Positions 42,651-53,749 of a DNA stretch of 64,000 nucleotides are shown here, piece by piece. Both the position numbers and the translations under genes were made by a program. Positions within the stretch are counted from its first letter, which is position 1. Each line of letters begins with the position of its first letter. The stretch is from Symbiodinium natans (Eukaryota > Sar > Dinophyceae > Suessiales > Symbiodiniaceae). The DNA lies in the NCBI GenBank assembly GCA_905221605.1, contig CAJNDS010002308.1, forward strand, positions 295,001 to 359,000. Reading direction: 5' to 3'. Below the pieces are notes generated by a model. That model was not told where the DNA came from, ran no database searches, and saw nothing but the letters and a program-made list of their open reading frames with translations.

Positions 42651-43788
42651 GTTTTTGAGTTTAGGGTTTAAGTTTAGGGCTTAGGGCTTAGGGCTTAGGG
42701 CTTAGGTTTTAGGGCTTAGGCTGCTTAGGGCTTAGGATCGGCTGGGTAAGTTTGGGTGGTTAATAGCAGTTTAGAGCTAGGGCGACGGGTGTAAGGCACA
42801 GAGCTGGGGTAGTTGCGCAGGGTTTTGGGTTGGTGGCTGCGGGCTTGGAAAACCCGACCTTGAGGAGTTCTGCTAGGGCTGTTAAAGGCTTCTAAGGGCT
42901 TGCGCTTCAGGATTCTGATCTTCTGTTATAATAAAAATATACATCAAGCTTCCCGCCCCCTTATCCCCCACCGGCCCCCCTACCCCCACGCCCCCCCTCT
43001 CCCCCCAGGGTTTGGGGTTCAGGGTTTCGGGTGCTTCCAAGACCCCCTCCCCAGCATGTAAAAGACCTCCAGACGGCGTCTGCGATGGCTACATCTGCGG
43101 AAACCTCACAGAGCGCTTCTACAAGCAAGACTGGTGCTTTGACTGAATGGCAATGGCTGGTTTACGAGGTAAGTTAGTACTTCGGGTGTAGGTTTTAGGG
43201 TTTATGGTTCGTTTCAGGGGGAGCTCCCAGGCATAGGGGGAAGGCTTCTTGAATAGGTGGTTCAAGCAATTGCAGCAAACAAGCAAAACTTGGGAGCAAA
43301 ATGGATGAAACACCTTCTCAGCGCTAAACACCTGGGCCCTCTCCCTGCGTCCTCGCACCCTCTTTAGCCCCGAACCGCTGTGATCCACCCCAACAACACT
43401 TGACTTGGGCCACCTCTCCTGTGGTTTAGGATTTAGGGGGTTCACGGTCTCTGGTTCATGCTGGGTTAAGGGTTTGGTGAGTTTTTTGGGGGGCTGGCTG
43501 CAAGGTTTAGGATTTTCACTCCAAGGGTTTCCGTCCCTCTGTGGTTGGTTAACGGTGTGGGAGGGGGGCGAGGCATATGGGGAGCATAGGGGGGATGTAG
43601 AAGAGGAAGGGGGGGGGGGGGGTGAGAATGCAGAGGCTTTGGGGGGCGGCGGGGGGATAAGACCTTTACTCCCTGGGTTATTTTAGCCCTAAACCCTCAG
43701 CCTGAGTTTAACCCTGAATGCCCCAACCCTAAACCCTAAACCCTAAACTCTACACCCTAAACCCTAAACCCTGAGATCCTGATCGCAG

Positions 43789-43885
43789 GTTCGAGGTCTC
43801 CTGCGGTGGCATGGCGGGCCGCTACGTCTTCGTGCAGCTGCCCGGTAAGCGCGTGCTCAACTTCTACGAGCTGAAGCCGTTCAAG
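43789..43885 (+). CDS. Module 2, exon 6 (FEVSCGGMAGRYVFVQLPG)
   Basis: The acceptor is ATCGCAG|G (incoming phase 2) and the donor GC in TTCAAG|GCCT (phase 0). The reading is FEVSCGGMAGRYVFVQLPGK and then RVLNFYELKPFK. It is the clearest match in the window to the C-terminal part of F5/8C and F-type lectin domains (SCxGxxGRYVxVxLPGxxxLxxxE). Joined to 42492 it gives 66 residues of continuous domain. Confidence 0.85.
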
Positions 43886-44657
43886 GCCTGGGGGGCTTAT
43901 TGCGTTTAGGGTCTAGTGCGTACCTAGGGTTTAGGGTTTAGGGTTTAGGTTTAGGCTTTAGGGTTTAGGGTTTAGGGTGTAGGGTCTAGGGTTTAGGGTT
44001 TAGGGCTGCGGTTAGTGCAGATTTTTGTTTACTTGTTCGTTTTTTCTCAGAGGGGAGGCGGGAGCGGTTGACGCATTGGCAGAGCTTGGCCGTTTAGGCT
44101 GAAAGTTGTTGCCTTTACCCCAAACCCCATCAACATAAGGACACCCACATCATTCCGGACAGGTGTTACTGAGGGGACCCCTGAACCCTTGCCTTTGGCT
44201 CGGGGGAGAAAGACTTTATTCGGGGTTCGTGTGGGAGGCTGGCTTTAAACCCTAAACCCGAAACCCTAAACCCCTTTTCCCTTTTTTTGGTAGGACGAGG
44301 GGAGACTCTAGGAGTGCAGCAGGGGGTTTAGGGTTCAGCACAAGGCCTCCGGGGGTAACTTCGGAATTCAACTCTGCAACGATGCAGCAGCTGCCAAACA
44401 TGGAGAACCCTAAGCCCTAAGCCCTAAACACAAAACCCTAAGCCCTAAACCCTAAACCCTAAACCCTAAACCCTAAACCCTAAACCCTCCCTAAACCCTA
44501 ACCCCTAAACCCTAACTCCTAAACCTAAGCCCCTAAATCCCTCAACCCCGCAACCTACAGGGCCAACCTTGAGCCCAGCCCTAAACCCTAAACCCTAAAC
44601 CCTAAACCCTAAACCCTAAACCCCAAACCCTGAACCTCCAAACCGAAAGCTGCACAG

Positions 44658-44727
44658 GACATCACTGCGGTCTCCCTCACGGGCCAGCCGAGCATGAGCT
44701 CTGCCTTTGGGAAGCTTGGCTTTCAGG
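44658..44727 (+). CDS. Module 3, exon 1 (LTGQPSMSS)
   Basis: The acceptor is GCACAG|GAC in phase 0 and the donor GT in TTTCAGG|GTTT, phase 1. The reading is DITAVSLTGQPSMSSAFGKL and then GFQ. It is the N-terminal strand of the fold. It is preceded by a CCCTAAA array (44578-44625) and followed by a G run and TTTAGGG. Confidence 0.7.
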
Positions 44728-45686
44728 GTTTCGTAGTTTCGGGGGGGGGGGGGGGGTTAGAGCTTTTGTTTAGGGTTTAGGGTGTAGGGTGTAGGGTTTA
44801 GGGTTTAGGGTTTTGGGTGTAGGGTTTGGGGTTTAGGGCTTAGAGACAAGGATCCTTAGACGTGCAAGGGAAGGCTTGGCTTTCAACCTTACAGAGGGGG
44901 TATATCTATATATATATATATATATGTATGGGGATATGAGGTACCCCCTCTCATTCCCTGCTAAGAACCAGCCCTAAACACAAAGCCCTTAACCCAAAGT
45001 ATTTGGCTTTAGGGCCAAGATTGCAGGAATCTTTTCCCTCGCTACTGTGTGGATGGCAAGGCCGGGCGCTTGGCGGTAGCAGGATGTTCCTGAGTGATGC
45101 TAAGGGACGGGCCCTTAGGTGTAGGGCTTCGGGGTTTAGTAGAGTTAGTTTGGCCCCCTAAGTTGCGCTTTTTGGTCCCCTAACTTTGGCTCAATGTCCC
45201 TTTACTCGGGGCTGCAGGCTGAGTTGAACCTTCAAAGTTTCGAGGGATCCTCGACACTCCTATAAGAGAGTGAAGGTCAACAGGCGTGGCTTATCAGGGC
45301 ACTATGATAAACCCTGAACGCTACAGCTCTTGACCCTGCGCGATTCTGAGTCTGGCGACCTGGGGATGCAAGCGCAAACGAACTTTTGCCCGTTCTTGCT
45401 CTGGTTGCAAGTTACCTGGACTTACCCTTGTGCTGCCGTTTAAAAGGGTTGGATAACCATTCGCCTTACAGAAGGAAAGTTCTTTTGACTGGGCTACGTC
45501 GGACCGAGTACTCGATTAGATGGGAGCTTGCAATGGCCTTTACTGATCAGCCCTCTCCGGCACTATCGCATCCTCCCACCCCAAAACATTACAGTACGTA
45601 TTCTCAATGTACTTGAGTCTGTAACATTTTTGATAGTGAAAGTTGAAAATCAGGGACTGGGGGATTTTCTGGGATGCCCCGTAGCA

Positions 45687-45795
45687 CTGCTGGGTAGTAT
45701 TCTTCTTCGGTTTTTCGGGCTGGGATCCCTTACAAAGCCTTTTGAACGAGACTTTATGCCCTTTTCGTTCTGAGGGTAACAGGCAACCCAGCAAT
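45687..45795. mobile_element. Palindromic dispersed element, family M3, diverged
   Basis: It has CTGCTGGGTAGTATTCTTCT, GGATCCCTTACAAAGCCTTT and then GGTAACAGGCAACCCAGCA, with inverted ends CTGGGTA / AACCCAG. The 44728-46106 interval otherwise shows a repeat-poor stretch with no supported exon. Confidence 0.5.
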
Positions 45796-45974
45796 CAGAG
45801 TTTCAAGATACCCAAGCTTGGAGTTGGGGTTGTATGTTTGGGTGAAGTCACAGTGCAAGAAGAGTTTTAGGGTTCAAGGGTTTAGGGTTCAGGGTTTAGG
45901 GTTCAGGGTTTAAGGGTTGCAGGGTCTAGAGTGTAAGGGTTCAGGGTTTTAGGGATATGATATCTAGGTTTTGG

Positions 45975-46082
45975 TGATTGTATAACCCTAAACAGGGAAA
46001 ACTTGGGCCTCTAAGTACTTCCTGTACAAGGACCTTGGGGCCTAAGTTTATCACAATAATAAAACGTACATGGACTCTTAGA
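45975..46082 (+). mobile_element. Palindromic dispersed element, family M1, copy 5
   Basis: It reads AGGGAAAACTTGGGCCTCTA, AGTACTTCCTGTACAAGGAC then CTTGGGGCCTAAGTTTATC, and ends GTACATGGACTCTTAG. Confidence 0.6.
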
Positions 46083-46106
46083 TTTGAACATGGCTCCTTG
46101 CATCAG

Positions 46107-46166
46107 TCGATGCACGCCTCGCACATGGCCAGGCAGAAACGCGATGCAGCACAAACTGGAACTCAG
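46107..46166 (+). CDS. Module 3, exon 2 (TRCSTNWNS)
   Basis: The acceptor is GCATCAG|TC (incoming phase 1) and the donor GT in ACTCAG|GTGG (phase 1). The reading is DARLAHGQAETRCSTNWNS. Length and both phases are identical to module 1 exon 2. It fits the ANAIDG...TRWSSAW signature region of F5/8C domains. Confidence 0.8.
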
Positions 46167-47387
46167 GTGGGCAACAAACCATAACACCTCCCTAAAACCC
46201 TAAACCCTAAACCCTAAACCCAAACCCTAAACCCTCCACCCTCCAATCCTGCAATCTAAACTCTAAACCCTCAGGGTTTAGGGTTCAGGGTTTAGAGTTG
46301 TACGGGCCCTTATATGAGTAGCTACCTTAGGACATAGGTTCCGTAACCCTAGGTAGACAAAATGTGGGAGGGTGGCGTCTCGAGATGGCAACTTGTGCAC
46401 TACGAGTTCTTTATAATCAAATAGACCCGGGCGAGGCGCAGAACACGTGAACCTTTCACCTTTGTTGGGTAACCCAGACCCCCTTTCAATACCCAAAGGC
46501 TGACAAAACTAACGCGAAAAGCCCTAAGCCCTAAACCCGAAGCACCACCCTAAACCCTAAACCCTAAACCCCAAATTCCCAAGCATGCTTGGGTTCTTAT
46601 GGCCTCAAGTAGCCCGGAGACTGGAAGACCCCTTGCTTCAAACATCTTCCTTACATACATCACCTTTGCAGCCCAAAGGCTAAGGCTCATGATTACTTTT
46701 GAACCTAAACCCCAAACCCTAAACCCCAAAACCCTAACCCTAAACCCTAAACCCTAAACCCTTCACCCCTCCATCCCTATGCCCCCTCAACCCCCGAAAC
46801 CCGGCAACGTAGCATTCCTAAACCCCAAGCCCTCAACCCTAAACCCTAAACCCGAAACCCTAAACCCCAAGCCCTCAACCCACGAAGCTTGAGGCCCTAG
46901 ACCCCTTGAGTCGACCTTAGGGCTTTGGGGACAAGTTGTGGGGGGGTTTAGGGTTTAGGGTTTAGGGCTTAGGGCTTAGGGCTTAGGGCTTAGGGTATAA
47001 GGCTAATGTCCGAGCAGACGACTGGTTTAGGGTTTAGGGTTTCGGGCTTAGGGTTTAGGGTTTATAGGGTTCAGGGTTTAGGGTTCAGGGTGTAAACCCA
47101 CCCCAAAGATCTCCCCTAAAACCCATATTCCTCTCCAAAACCCTATATTCCTCACCTAAACCCCGCATCCTCTAAGCCGCTCCGCGAAAATCAAGCACCA
47201 AAGCCACCCCTAAACCCTAAACCCTAGACCCTAAAACCTCGATTTTGCCAACTGCAGAGAAGGGAGGGCTTCGGTTTTGGGATTAGGGTGCTGACGAGGT
47301 TACTGTAGGGTTTCAGGGTTCAGGGGTTTAGGGGTTTAGGGGTTTAGGGTTTAGGGTTTAGGGTTTAGGGGGTCCCCCGGGTGCCAG

Positions 47388-47470
47388 CCGAATTCCCTTG
47401 CGCAGCCCACGGTGAGAAGAACCCCTGGTTCCAGCTCGACCTGGGCACTCTGATGCTTCGTCTTTCCATT
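47388..47470 (+). CDS. Module 3, exon 3 (NPWFQLDLG)
   Basis: The acceptor is GTGCCAG|CC (incoming phase 1, one of the few not followed by G) and the donor GT in CCATT|GTGG (phase 0). The reading is EFPCAAHGEKNPWFQLDLG and then TLMLRLSI. GEKNPWFQLDLG is a textbook discoidin/F-type lectin strand. TTTAGGG repeats lie on both sides (47336-47369 and from 47474). Confidence 0.8.
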
Positions 47471-47473
47471 GTG

Positions 47474-47530
47474 GGTTTAGGGTTTAGGGTTTAGGGTTTA
47501 GGGTTTAGGGTTTAGGGTTTAGGGTTCAGG
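47474..47530 (+). repeat. (TTTAGGG)n at the 5' end of an intron
   Basis: Eight units starting within five bases of the donor. The intron ends at 48615 right after CCCTAAA-type units. Confidence 0.95.
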
Positions 47531-48614
47531 GTTACTTGGAAGCCCTGCTTGACTTGGGGGGGGGGGGCAGTTTAAGAGGGCTTCTGGGGGTTATTAAGTA
47601 GACTTACCAAGTCAAAAGAGCTTCCAAGTAGGGGTAGGGGCTGACTCTGAGACCTGCCCGCTAAGTGGATGTAATGCAAAAGGGCTAGGGGCCCCTGGAT
47701 ACAATTAGGGTTTAGGGTTCAGAGTTTAGGGTTTAGGGTTCAGGGTTTAGGGTTTAGGGTTATGCGGGGTCCTGGATTGGGCTATAGCTTTTCATTCTTA
47801 AGGTTATGATTCCCGGCAAGCACAGATATATAGCCGAGCCCTAAACCCTAAATCCTAAACCTTAAACCCTAAACCCTAAATCCTTAACCTCCGCCCCTTG
47901 TTGGGGCGGAGGGTTGCCTTCGGTTGTCGCATATCTAAAAGCACCCCAAACCCCGAAATCCGACAAAGCCCCTCATCTTTCGTTTAGGGTTTAGGTTTAG
48001 GGTTTTAGGGTTCAGGGTTTAGGGTTTAGGGTGTAGGGTGTAGGGTTTATGGTTTATGGTTTATAACACAGGGAAAGCCCTTCATCTTTCGCTTAGGGCT
48101 TCAGGCTTTTCGGTCCAGGCTCACATTCCTCGCAAGAGCGGGCTGCAAGCTTGGCCTGGGCCCTAAGCCCTAAACCCTAAACCCTAAACCCCAAACCCTA
48201 AACCCTAAACCCTAAACCCCAAACCCTAAACCCCAAACCCTAAACCCCAAACCCTAAACCCTAAACCCGGCTTAGGCAGGGCCTGAGACCCCAAACAGGG
48301 TTTTGGGGTTTAGGGTCTAGGGTTTAAGGTTTAGGGTTTAGGGTTTAGCGCCTTTTGGCCTTTGATGCTTAGCAGTCCAGAAATTCCGGGTTGAGGGGTT
48401 TTCGGGTTCAGGGTTCAGGGCTTTTTGGTTTAGGACGTTGATTTGACTTTGCTTGGGGCTCGCAGGGTTTAAGGCTTCGGTTTCGGGTTCAAATTCCCTC
48501 TAAGCCTCCCTGGTGCCACATGGGTAAGCCCTTTGGATACATTCAGTTTGCCACTCAATGGTTTCGGAAGGGCCGAAGCCGAGGACCGAAAAAATATCAA
48601 ACCCTAAACCCCAG

Positions 48615-48669
48615 AGTGAGCCTCTGCTAAGGAAGCCCATCAAGCGCATTCAGATCCTGAAGTCCGATA
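48615..48669 (+). CDS. Module 3, exon 4
   Basis: The acceptor is CCCCAG|AGT in phase 0 and the donor GC in CGATA|GCTC, phase 1. The reading is SEPLLRKPIKRIQILKSD. IKRIQIL aligns with IVKVRIL of module 1, and the exon ends one base after Asp as in the other modules. A later start at AAG|G (48632) is possible but breaks the phase. Confidence 0.65.
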
Positions 48670-49297
48670 GCTCCTTGGCACACAGCGGATCACTTCCTCT
48701 GCGGGTTTTAGGTTTTTTTTCGAGCCTAGGCTGCACCGGGTTTTGGGCTTAGGGTTTAGGTTTCAGGGTTGAGGCTATTCAAGCGAGTTGGGGTGGACAC
48801 TATGTCCTGTAGTAGTTCATCCGGGTCCCAAACGTCGGTACTTATAGACTCCCCTGTAGACTACGATAGTGCTGATCAACATCCTTTGGTACCCAAATAC
48901 GAAACCCCAACTAAGCTCTTAAGGTTTACGGTTTCAGGCTTCTCCGCCTCACAAGCACGCAAATCGATCCACATGTTTTCCAGGACGAAGGCGACCTCCG
49001 AACTCAGAAGGACCGCCTTACCCTGAACCCCGCAGCAAAAACCAGGAGCAGCAATTAGTCCCTCAACTTGTATTATTGATATCGGTCAAGGTGGCAGGCA
49101 CGGAGCTGTCTCTTTATGTTGTGTCGTCACAGGTTACGCTTATAAAGGCTTTAGTAAGGCTTTAAGACAGAGTACAAACACGTACCCGGGATGTGTTCAG
49201 GACAGGAGTGCTAGTGTTCAGGGCACAGTGGATTTTGTCAGACATTGCTTTGCTGGTTGCTGTTCTCTGATGCACCCTTGAGGCTCCCAAGCCCTAA

Positions 49298-49378
49298 ACC
49301 CGAAACCCTAAACCCTAAACCCTAAACCCTAAACCCTAAACCCTAAACCCTAAACCCTAAACCCTAAACCCTAAACAA
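49298..49378 (-). repeat. (CCCTAAA)n array
   Basis: About eleven units. Its inverted counterpart is at 49505-49580 (about ten TTTAGGG units). Confidence 0.95.
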
Positions 49379-50052
49379 CCCAAGCCCTGATTACACCATA
49401 TGAGGCTGCGCAGCGATGCGGGGTGCCTTGACCGCACCCCTTCTCTCAAGCTCCGAAACGCACCTGCGTCCTCATAGCCGGACACAGCACCCGAAGCTTT
49501 GGCAGGGTTTAGGGTTTAGGGTTTAGGGTTTAGGGTTTAGGGTTTAGGGTTTAGGGTTTAGGGTTTAGGGTTTAGGGTGTTTCGTGTATACTTTGCCTAT
49601 ACAATCCCACCGCTTGAGCTCTAGATACCCCTGGAAAAAGTGGCCAAGTAAGGCTTACCAAGAGAGTTAAACTCGTATCCCTAAGGTTTGTACCCCTAAA
49701 GCTTCCCCTGAATATACTCTTAATGTGGCGCTGATATGACCTTAAAAGGGGTCCCCAAAACCCAAGGGCACAGCCTTAAGGGTCAAAGGAAGAACCCCGA
49801 AGGCTCAGTGGTTGCGAAGTGGGGGAGGGGGTCGTGGGCTTTCAACGATGCTAAACGGTTTGAGGCCGCAAGCCCCCCAAGTCCTCAACGCTTGCGGTTA
49901 AGCCTAAACCCTCTACACCCTAAACCCGAAACCCTAAACCCCAAACCCTAAACCCTAAACCCCAAACCCCAAACCCTAAACCCTAAACCCTAAACCCTAG
50001 CCCTAAACCCCCAAAACCCTACGCCCCAATCCCCTCAAGCCGTCAAGCCGAG

Positions 50053-50124
50053 GTCTCTCCGGCATCCACTGCAACCACGCAGGGGCGATCCTGGGCGTCA
50101 GCGACGAGCCCTGCCCAAGCGAAG
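50053..50124 (+). CDS. Module 3, exon 5a (IHCN..GA.LGVS..PC)
   Basis: The acceptor is CCGAG|GT (incoming phase 1) and the donor GC in CGAAG|GCGC (phase 1). The reading is LSGIHCNHAGAILGVSDEPC and then PSE. It is clearly homologous to 42492. A GA donor three codons earlier is an alternative. Confidence 0.75.
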
Positions 50125-50357
50125 GCGCGCGCGCACGTCATTGGGGGCTGTCTAGAGTCTAGGGTTTTGGGGTTTAGGCCGAGGGTTTAGGTTTAGGGTT
50201 TAGGGCTAGGGTTTAGGGCTTTCGGGTTTAGAGGTTTAGGGGTTTAAGGTTGGTTCTTGGAAGAGACAGACTTGGGGTTTCGGTTGAACCCTAAACCCTA
50301 AACCCCAAACCCTAAACCCTAAACCCTAAACCCCTGCGGAAGTTTCCAGAGCGCCAG
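50125..50357 (+). other. Short intron bracketed by inverted telomere motifs
   Basis: This 233-base intron has TTTAGGG-type units at 50160-50250 and CCCTAAA-type at 50287-50335, leaving almost nothing else. It is the most compact example of the window's typical intron. Confidence 0.6.
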
Positions 50358-50404
50358 GTGCGCTCTGCAAGGGCACGCCATGTGGGAAGCCCTACAAGCA
50401 CACG
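50358..50404 (+). CDS. Module 3, exon 5b
   Basis: The acceptor is CGCCAG|GT (incoming phase 1) and the donor GA in CACACG|GATC (phase 0). The reading is ALCKGTPCGKPYKHT. Phases fit the exons on both sides exactly. Sequence similarity to other modules is weak, so the call rests on phase and context. Confidence 0.45.
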
Positions 50405-50639
50405 GATCAGGGCTGGCACCCTCGTCTTCAAACTCTTGCGTTTAGGGTTTAGGGTTTAGGGTTTAGGGTTTAGGTTTTCAGGGTTTAGGGTTTAGGATTA
50501 GGGTAGGGGTTTAGGGGTTGAGGAGTTGGGTGGGGGGGGTTGGGGTCTAGGGTTTGGGGTTAAGTTTTTTAGGGTTTTAGGGTTTAGGGTTAGGGGTTGA
50601 GGAGTTAAGGGCTTGAGGGGTTTAGGTTTTGGGGCGGGG

Positions 50640-50729
50640 GGGGGGGGGGGTTGGGGTGTAGGGTTTTAGGTTTTGGGGGGGTTGAGTTTTTCGGTTTTGG
50701 GGGTTTGGGTTGTTTAAGTCTAAGTTGTT

Positions 50730-50760
<31 letters not shown>

Positions 50761-50762
50761 GC
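50640..50762. repeat. Poly-G tracts
   Basis: Runs of about 15 and 20 G with a T10 run next to the second. Open frames here are low-complexity artefacts. Confidence 0.9.
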
Positions 50763-51945
50763 TTTCGGCTTTATGTTTTGGGGGTTTCGGGTTCAAATTC
50801 AGGGCTGAGATTCTGGAGGGTTACAGTGTTCCAGGGGTTTTTTGGGCTTGAGGCCCAAGGGACACGGTTGGGGTTCAGGGTTGTTTGGCTCTTAGAGCCC
50901 TGACATCGAGGGGAAAGTGAGGTGCAAGCAGGCGAACCTCTCCGGAAGCCTCAGCCCTAAACCCTAAACCCACAAACCCAAGGAAAACCCCGAACCCGAA
51001 CACAAACCTAGAAAGCCCCAGAGACACCAAACCCCAAACCCTAAACTAAACCCTACAGGCCTAAGACCCCAAGATTCAGGGTTTAGGTTTTCGCTTTCAG
51101 GGTTTAGGGTTTCGGGTTTAGAGTTTGGGTTTAGGGTTTTAGGGCCAAACACTGGACTCGATAGGGGAACTGGGCCCAGGTATGGTGCCGACTGTGGCGG
51201 CGTTCTGGGGCGTTACGTGGCCTGGAAAGCAATTTAGTTTTGGCGTTTAGGGTTTTGGGTTTAGGGTTTGGGGGTTTGTGGGTTTTGGGTTAAGGGCTTC
51301 TTTCGGACATGGGCGTCTTAGGAGGGCTTTAGGGTGTGGGTTCGTAAGGTTCAGGGTTGAGGGCTCTAGGGTGCTGCCTATGAACGTTAAACCCAAGAGC
51401 CCTAAGCACAAAGCTATTGAAAGGAACCATGCAACTAGCCTTAGAGCAATGCATCCGTCTGAGGCCTGTAACCAATCCCTACACCCCTAAGCCCCCCACA
51501 CCCAATCCTTAAACCCTAGACCCCAGACCCCAAAGTCTAAACCCTAAACTGCAGGCCGCCCGAAATAAAGTTTTCGGAAGTCCCCAAAACATCCGTCTGA
51601 GAGCCCTTGACCCCAAACCCTTAACCCCCCAAGTTGTCGGAAAGCCCCCAATAAATCGCCCTAAAACCTTAAACCTGAACCCTATAACCCTAAACCCGGA
51701 ACTTTAAAACCCGAAACCCAAAACCTATAACCCTAAACCCGAAACCCGCAACCCTAAAACCGTCAACCCTGAACCCGAAACCGTAAAAGGCCCTCACGTA
51801 AACTTATAACCCTATAACCCTAAACCCTAAAGCCCGTAAACCCTAACAACCCTAACCCCTACACCCTGTTCTAGATTTACCCCTAAACCCGAAACCCTAA
51901 ACCCCAAACCCTAAACCCTAAACCCTAGACCCTAAACCCCCTGAG

Positions 51946-52011
51946 GTCTACGTGCAGCTGCCCGGAAACCGCGTGCTCAACTTCCACGAGATGCTGGTGT
52001 TCGAGTCCAAG
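51946..52011 (+). CDS. Module 3, exon 6 (VYVQLPGNRVLNFHE)
   Basis: The acceptor is CCTGAG|GTC in phase 0 and the donor GC in TCCAAG|GCCG, phase 0. The reading is VYVQLPGNRVLNFHEMLVFE then SK, 22 codons. It aligns with 43789 (VFVQLPGKRVLNFYELKPFK). It lacks the SCGGMAGR part, consistent with a different exon split in this module. CCCTAAA precedes it and TTTAGGG follows. Confidence 0.8.
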
Positions 52012-52519
52012 GCCGGCCCTTTTAAGGTTTGCCCCCTGGGGGGGGGGGGGGGGTTTAGGGTTTAGGGTTTAGGGTTTAGGGTTTAGGGTGTCGGGTGTCG
52101 GGTGTCGGGTGTCGGGTGTAGGGTGTAGGGTTTATCCTTGGGGGTTGGGCTTTTAGGGCCGAGGGCTTTGGGGTTCAGGTTTTTGTTGGTTATGGGGGTT
52201 GAGGTTCACGTCTTTTTTGGTTTTTGGTTTTTGGGGCTTCAGGCTTTTGAGGCTTTGGGGTCAGTTGTTCAGGCTGCTGGGGTTCGGGGGTGTGTGTTTC
52301 GTGTTTGACAGGTGTAGCGTGGAGGGGCAGGTGGGGGGAGGGCGAGTGATGCTGGGTTTGTGTTGGTCCTCTTGTGCCAGGTGTTCCTTACATAAACACT
52401 CACTTCGCCAATAGTTGAACTTTAAACTTTTTGGGGTTTCCTTATTTAGTAGGACAAATCAAGTTTAACCTTTCTTTCCCTTGGGTATTGGAGAAGTAAG
52501 AACAAGCACACATCGGCAG

Positions 52520-52571
52520 GACCCTTACGCCAAGTACAAGGAGGAGGTAGAGGCTGAGCCACGCAATCAGG
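52520..52571 (+). CDS. Module 4 candidate, exon 1 (degenerate)
   Basis: The acceptor is CGGCAG|GAC in phase 0 and the donor GC gives phase 1, the phases of exon 1 in other modules. The reading is DPYAKYKEEVEAEPRNQ, which no longer resembles the G-x-P-S-x-S strand. It may be a linker instead. Confidence 0.35.
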
Positions 52572-52929
52572 GCTTGGAGGTTAGGGCGGCCGTGTGGCGC
52601 TGCATGGTGGCCCTAAACCCCTACACCTAAAACAGCTAAACCCTAACCCCTAAACCCTAAACCCTGCTTTCCGGGCTTTTCTCGGAATGTAAGATTTAGG
52701 TTTCGGGGTGTAGTAGGGGTTCGGAGTGTCTTTGGGTGTAGGCTTTGGGATTCAGAGATTTTGGGACGTTTGGTCGCCTTTTGGTTTTAGGGTCTAGTGG
52801 GTTAGGGTAGTTCCATTCTTGTGGACCCTAGATTAAACAGGCTTGTGGTTAGGTCGGGAGACCTCTGGGGCTCAGGGTTGAGGGGCCTTTGTTTGGGGTT
52901 TCGGTGGTTTGTGTGCTTACCCGGATCAG

Positions 52930-52976
52930 TGGACGCCCAAATTCAACAAAGAGCTCTGACCCGCTGCCATGCCGAA
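52930..52976 (+). CDS. Module 4 candidate, exon 2 (LTRCHAE)
   Basis: The acceptor is GATCAG|TG with incoming phase 1, like 28238 and 46107. The reading is DAQIQQRALTRCHAE. The donor is GTTTAGGG (phase 0), the first bases of a 20-unit array. The TRC core is kept, but the Trp is lost. An alternative frame has a stop. Confidence 0.5.
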
Positions 52977-53125
52977 GTTTAGGGTTTAGGGTTTAGGGTT
53001 TAGTTTAGGGTTTAGGGTTTAGGGTTTAGGGTTTAGGGTTTAGGGTTTAGGGTTTAGGGTTTAGGGTTTAGGGTTTAGGGTTTAGGGTTTAGGGTTTAGG
53101 GTTTAGGGTTTAGGGTTTAGGGTTA
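52977..53125 (+). repeat. (TTTAGGG)n abutting a donor
   Basis: About 21 nearly perfect units; the intron starts at the G just before the first unit. Confidence 0.95.
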
Positions 53126-53474
53126 TACCCCTCCGCCATGGGTTGACATGGGACATCCCCATACATGTTTTGGCTCATGTTCGGGCACAAGCTCCGGCCC
53201 AGCCTCCGGCCCCAAGTCCAAAATCCGAAGCCCTAGATGACCGAAGGACTCGTGGGGTGTAAGGTGTATGGTACCGGCCTCACCACCCCCCCCCCCCCTC
53301 CTTACTATACTATGTTTAGTTGCAGGCAACCTATAACTTAAGTTATGGCATTTACTTGCAGAAGAAACCGGGGCTGTGCTAGGGTCCCCAAATACCTTCG
53401 CAGGCCCAAATAAGCCCTCAACAAGCTCAACGACTGTATTTGGGGGCCCGTAGTTAAAACCTTAAAGCCTCTCC

Positions 53475-53625
53475 TGATGTGTTGAGACCCTACTTGGAGG
53501 CTCATGGGCACTTATAACCCCAATCATGAGTCCACTTACAACCTACTTCGGGGACTTGGGGGGCCTAGAAGAGCACTTATAATTGGGGTTATACTCGCCC
53601 ATGAACCTCCAAGTATGCATCTGTC
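53475..53625. mobile_element. Palindromic intronic element
   Basis: The left arm is CTACTTGGAGGCTCATGGGC then ACTTATAACCCC. The right arm is its inverted copy, GGGGTTATACTCGCCCATGA then ACCTCCAAGTA. The loop holds further CACTTATAA words. Confidence 0.7.
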
Positions 53626-53749
53626 GGAGAGCAATTCCCTACACCCTAAACCCTAAACCCGAAGCCCTGAACCCTAAACCCTAAACCCCCCTAAACCCTA
53701 AACCTACACCCTAAATTACGCTAGGTTTTCCGGGTTTGCAGCCGAGGGC

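Noticed and set aside
45028-45061. Small exon NLFPRYCVDGK with AG|G acceptor and AAG|GC donor
   Set aside because: Its length (34 bases) would break the phase between module 3 exons 1 and 2, which join perfectly without it.
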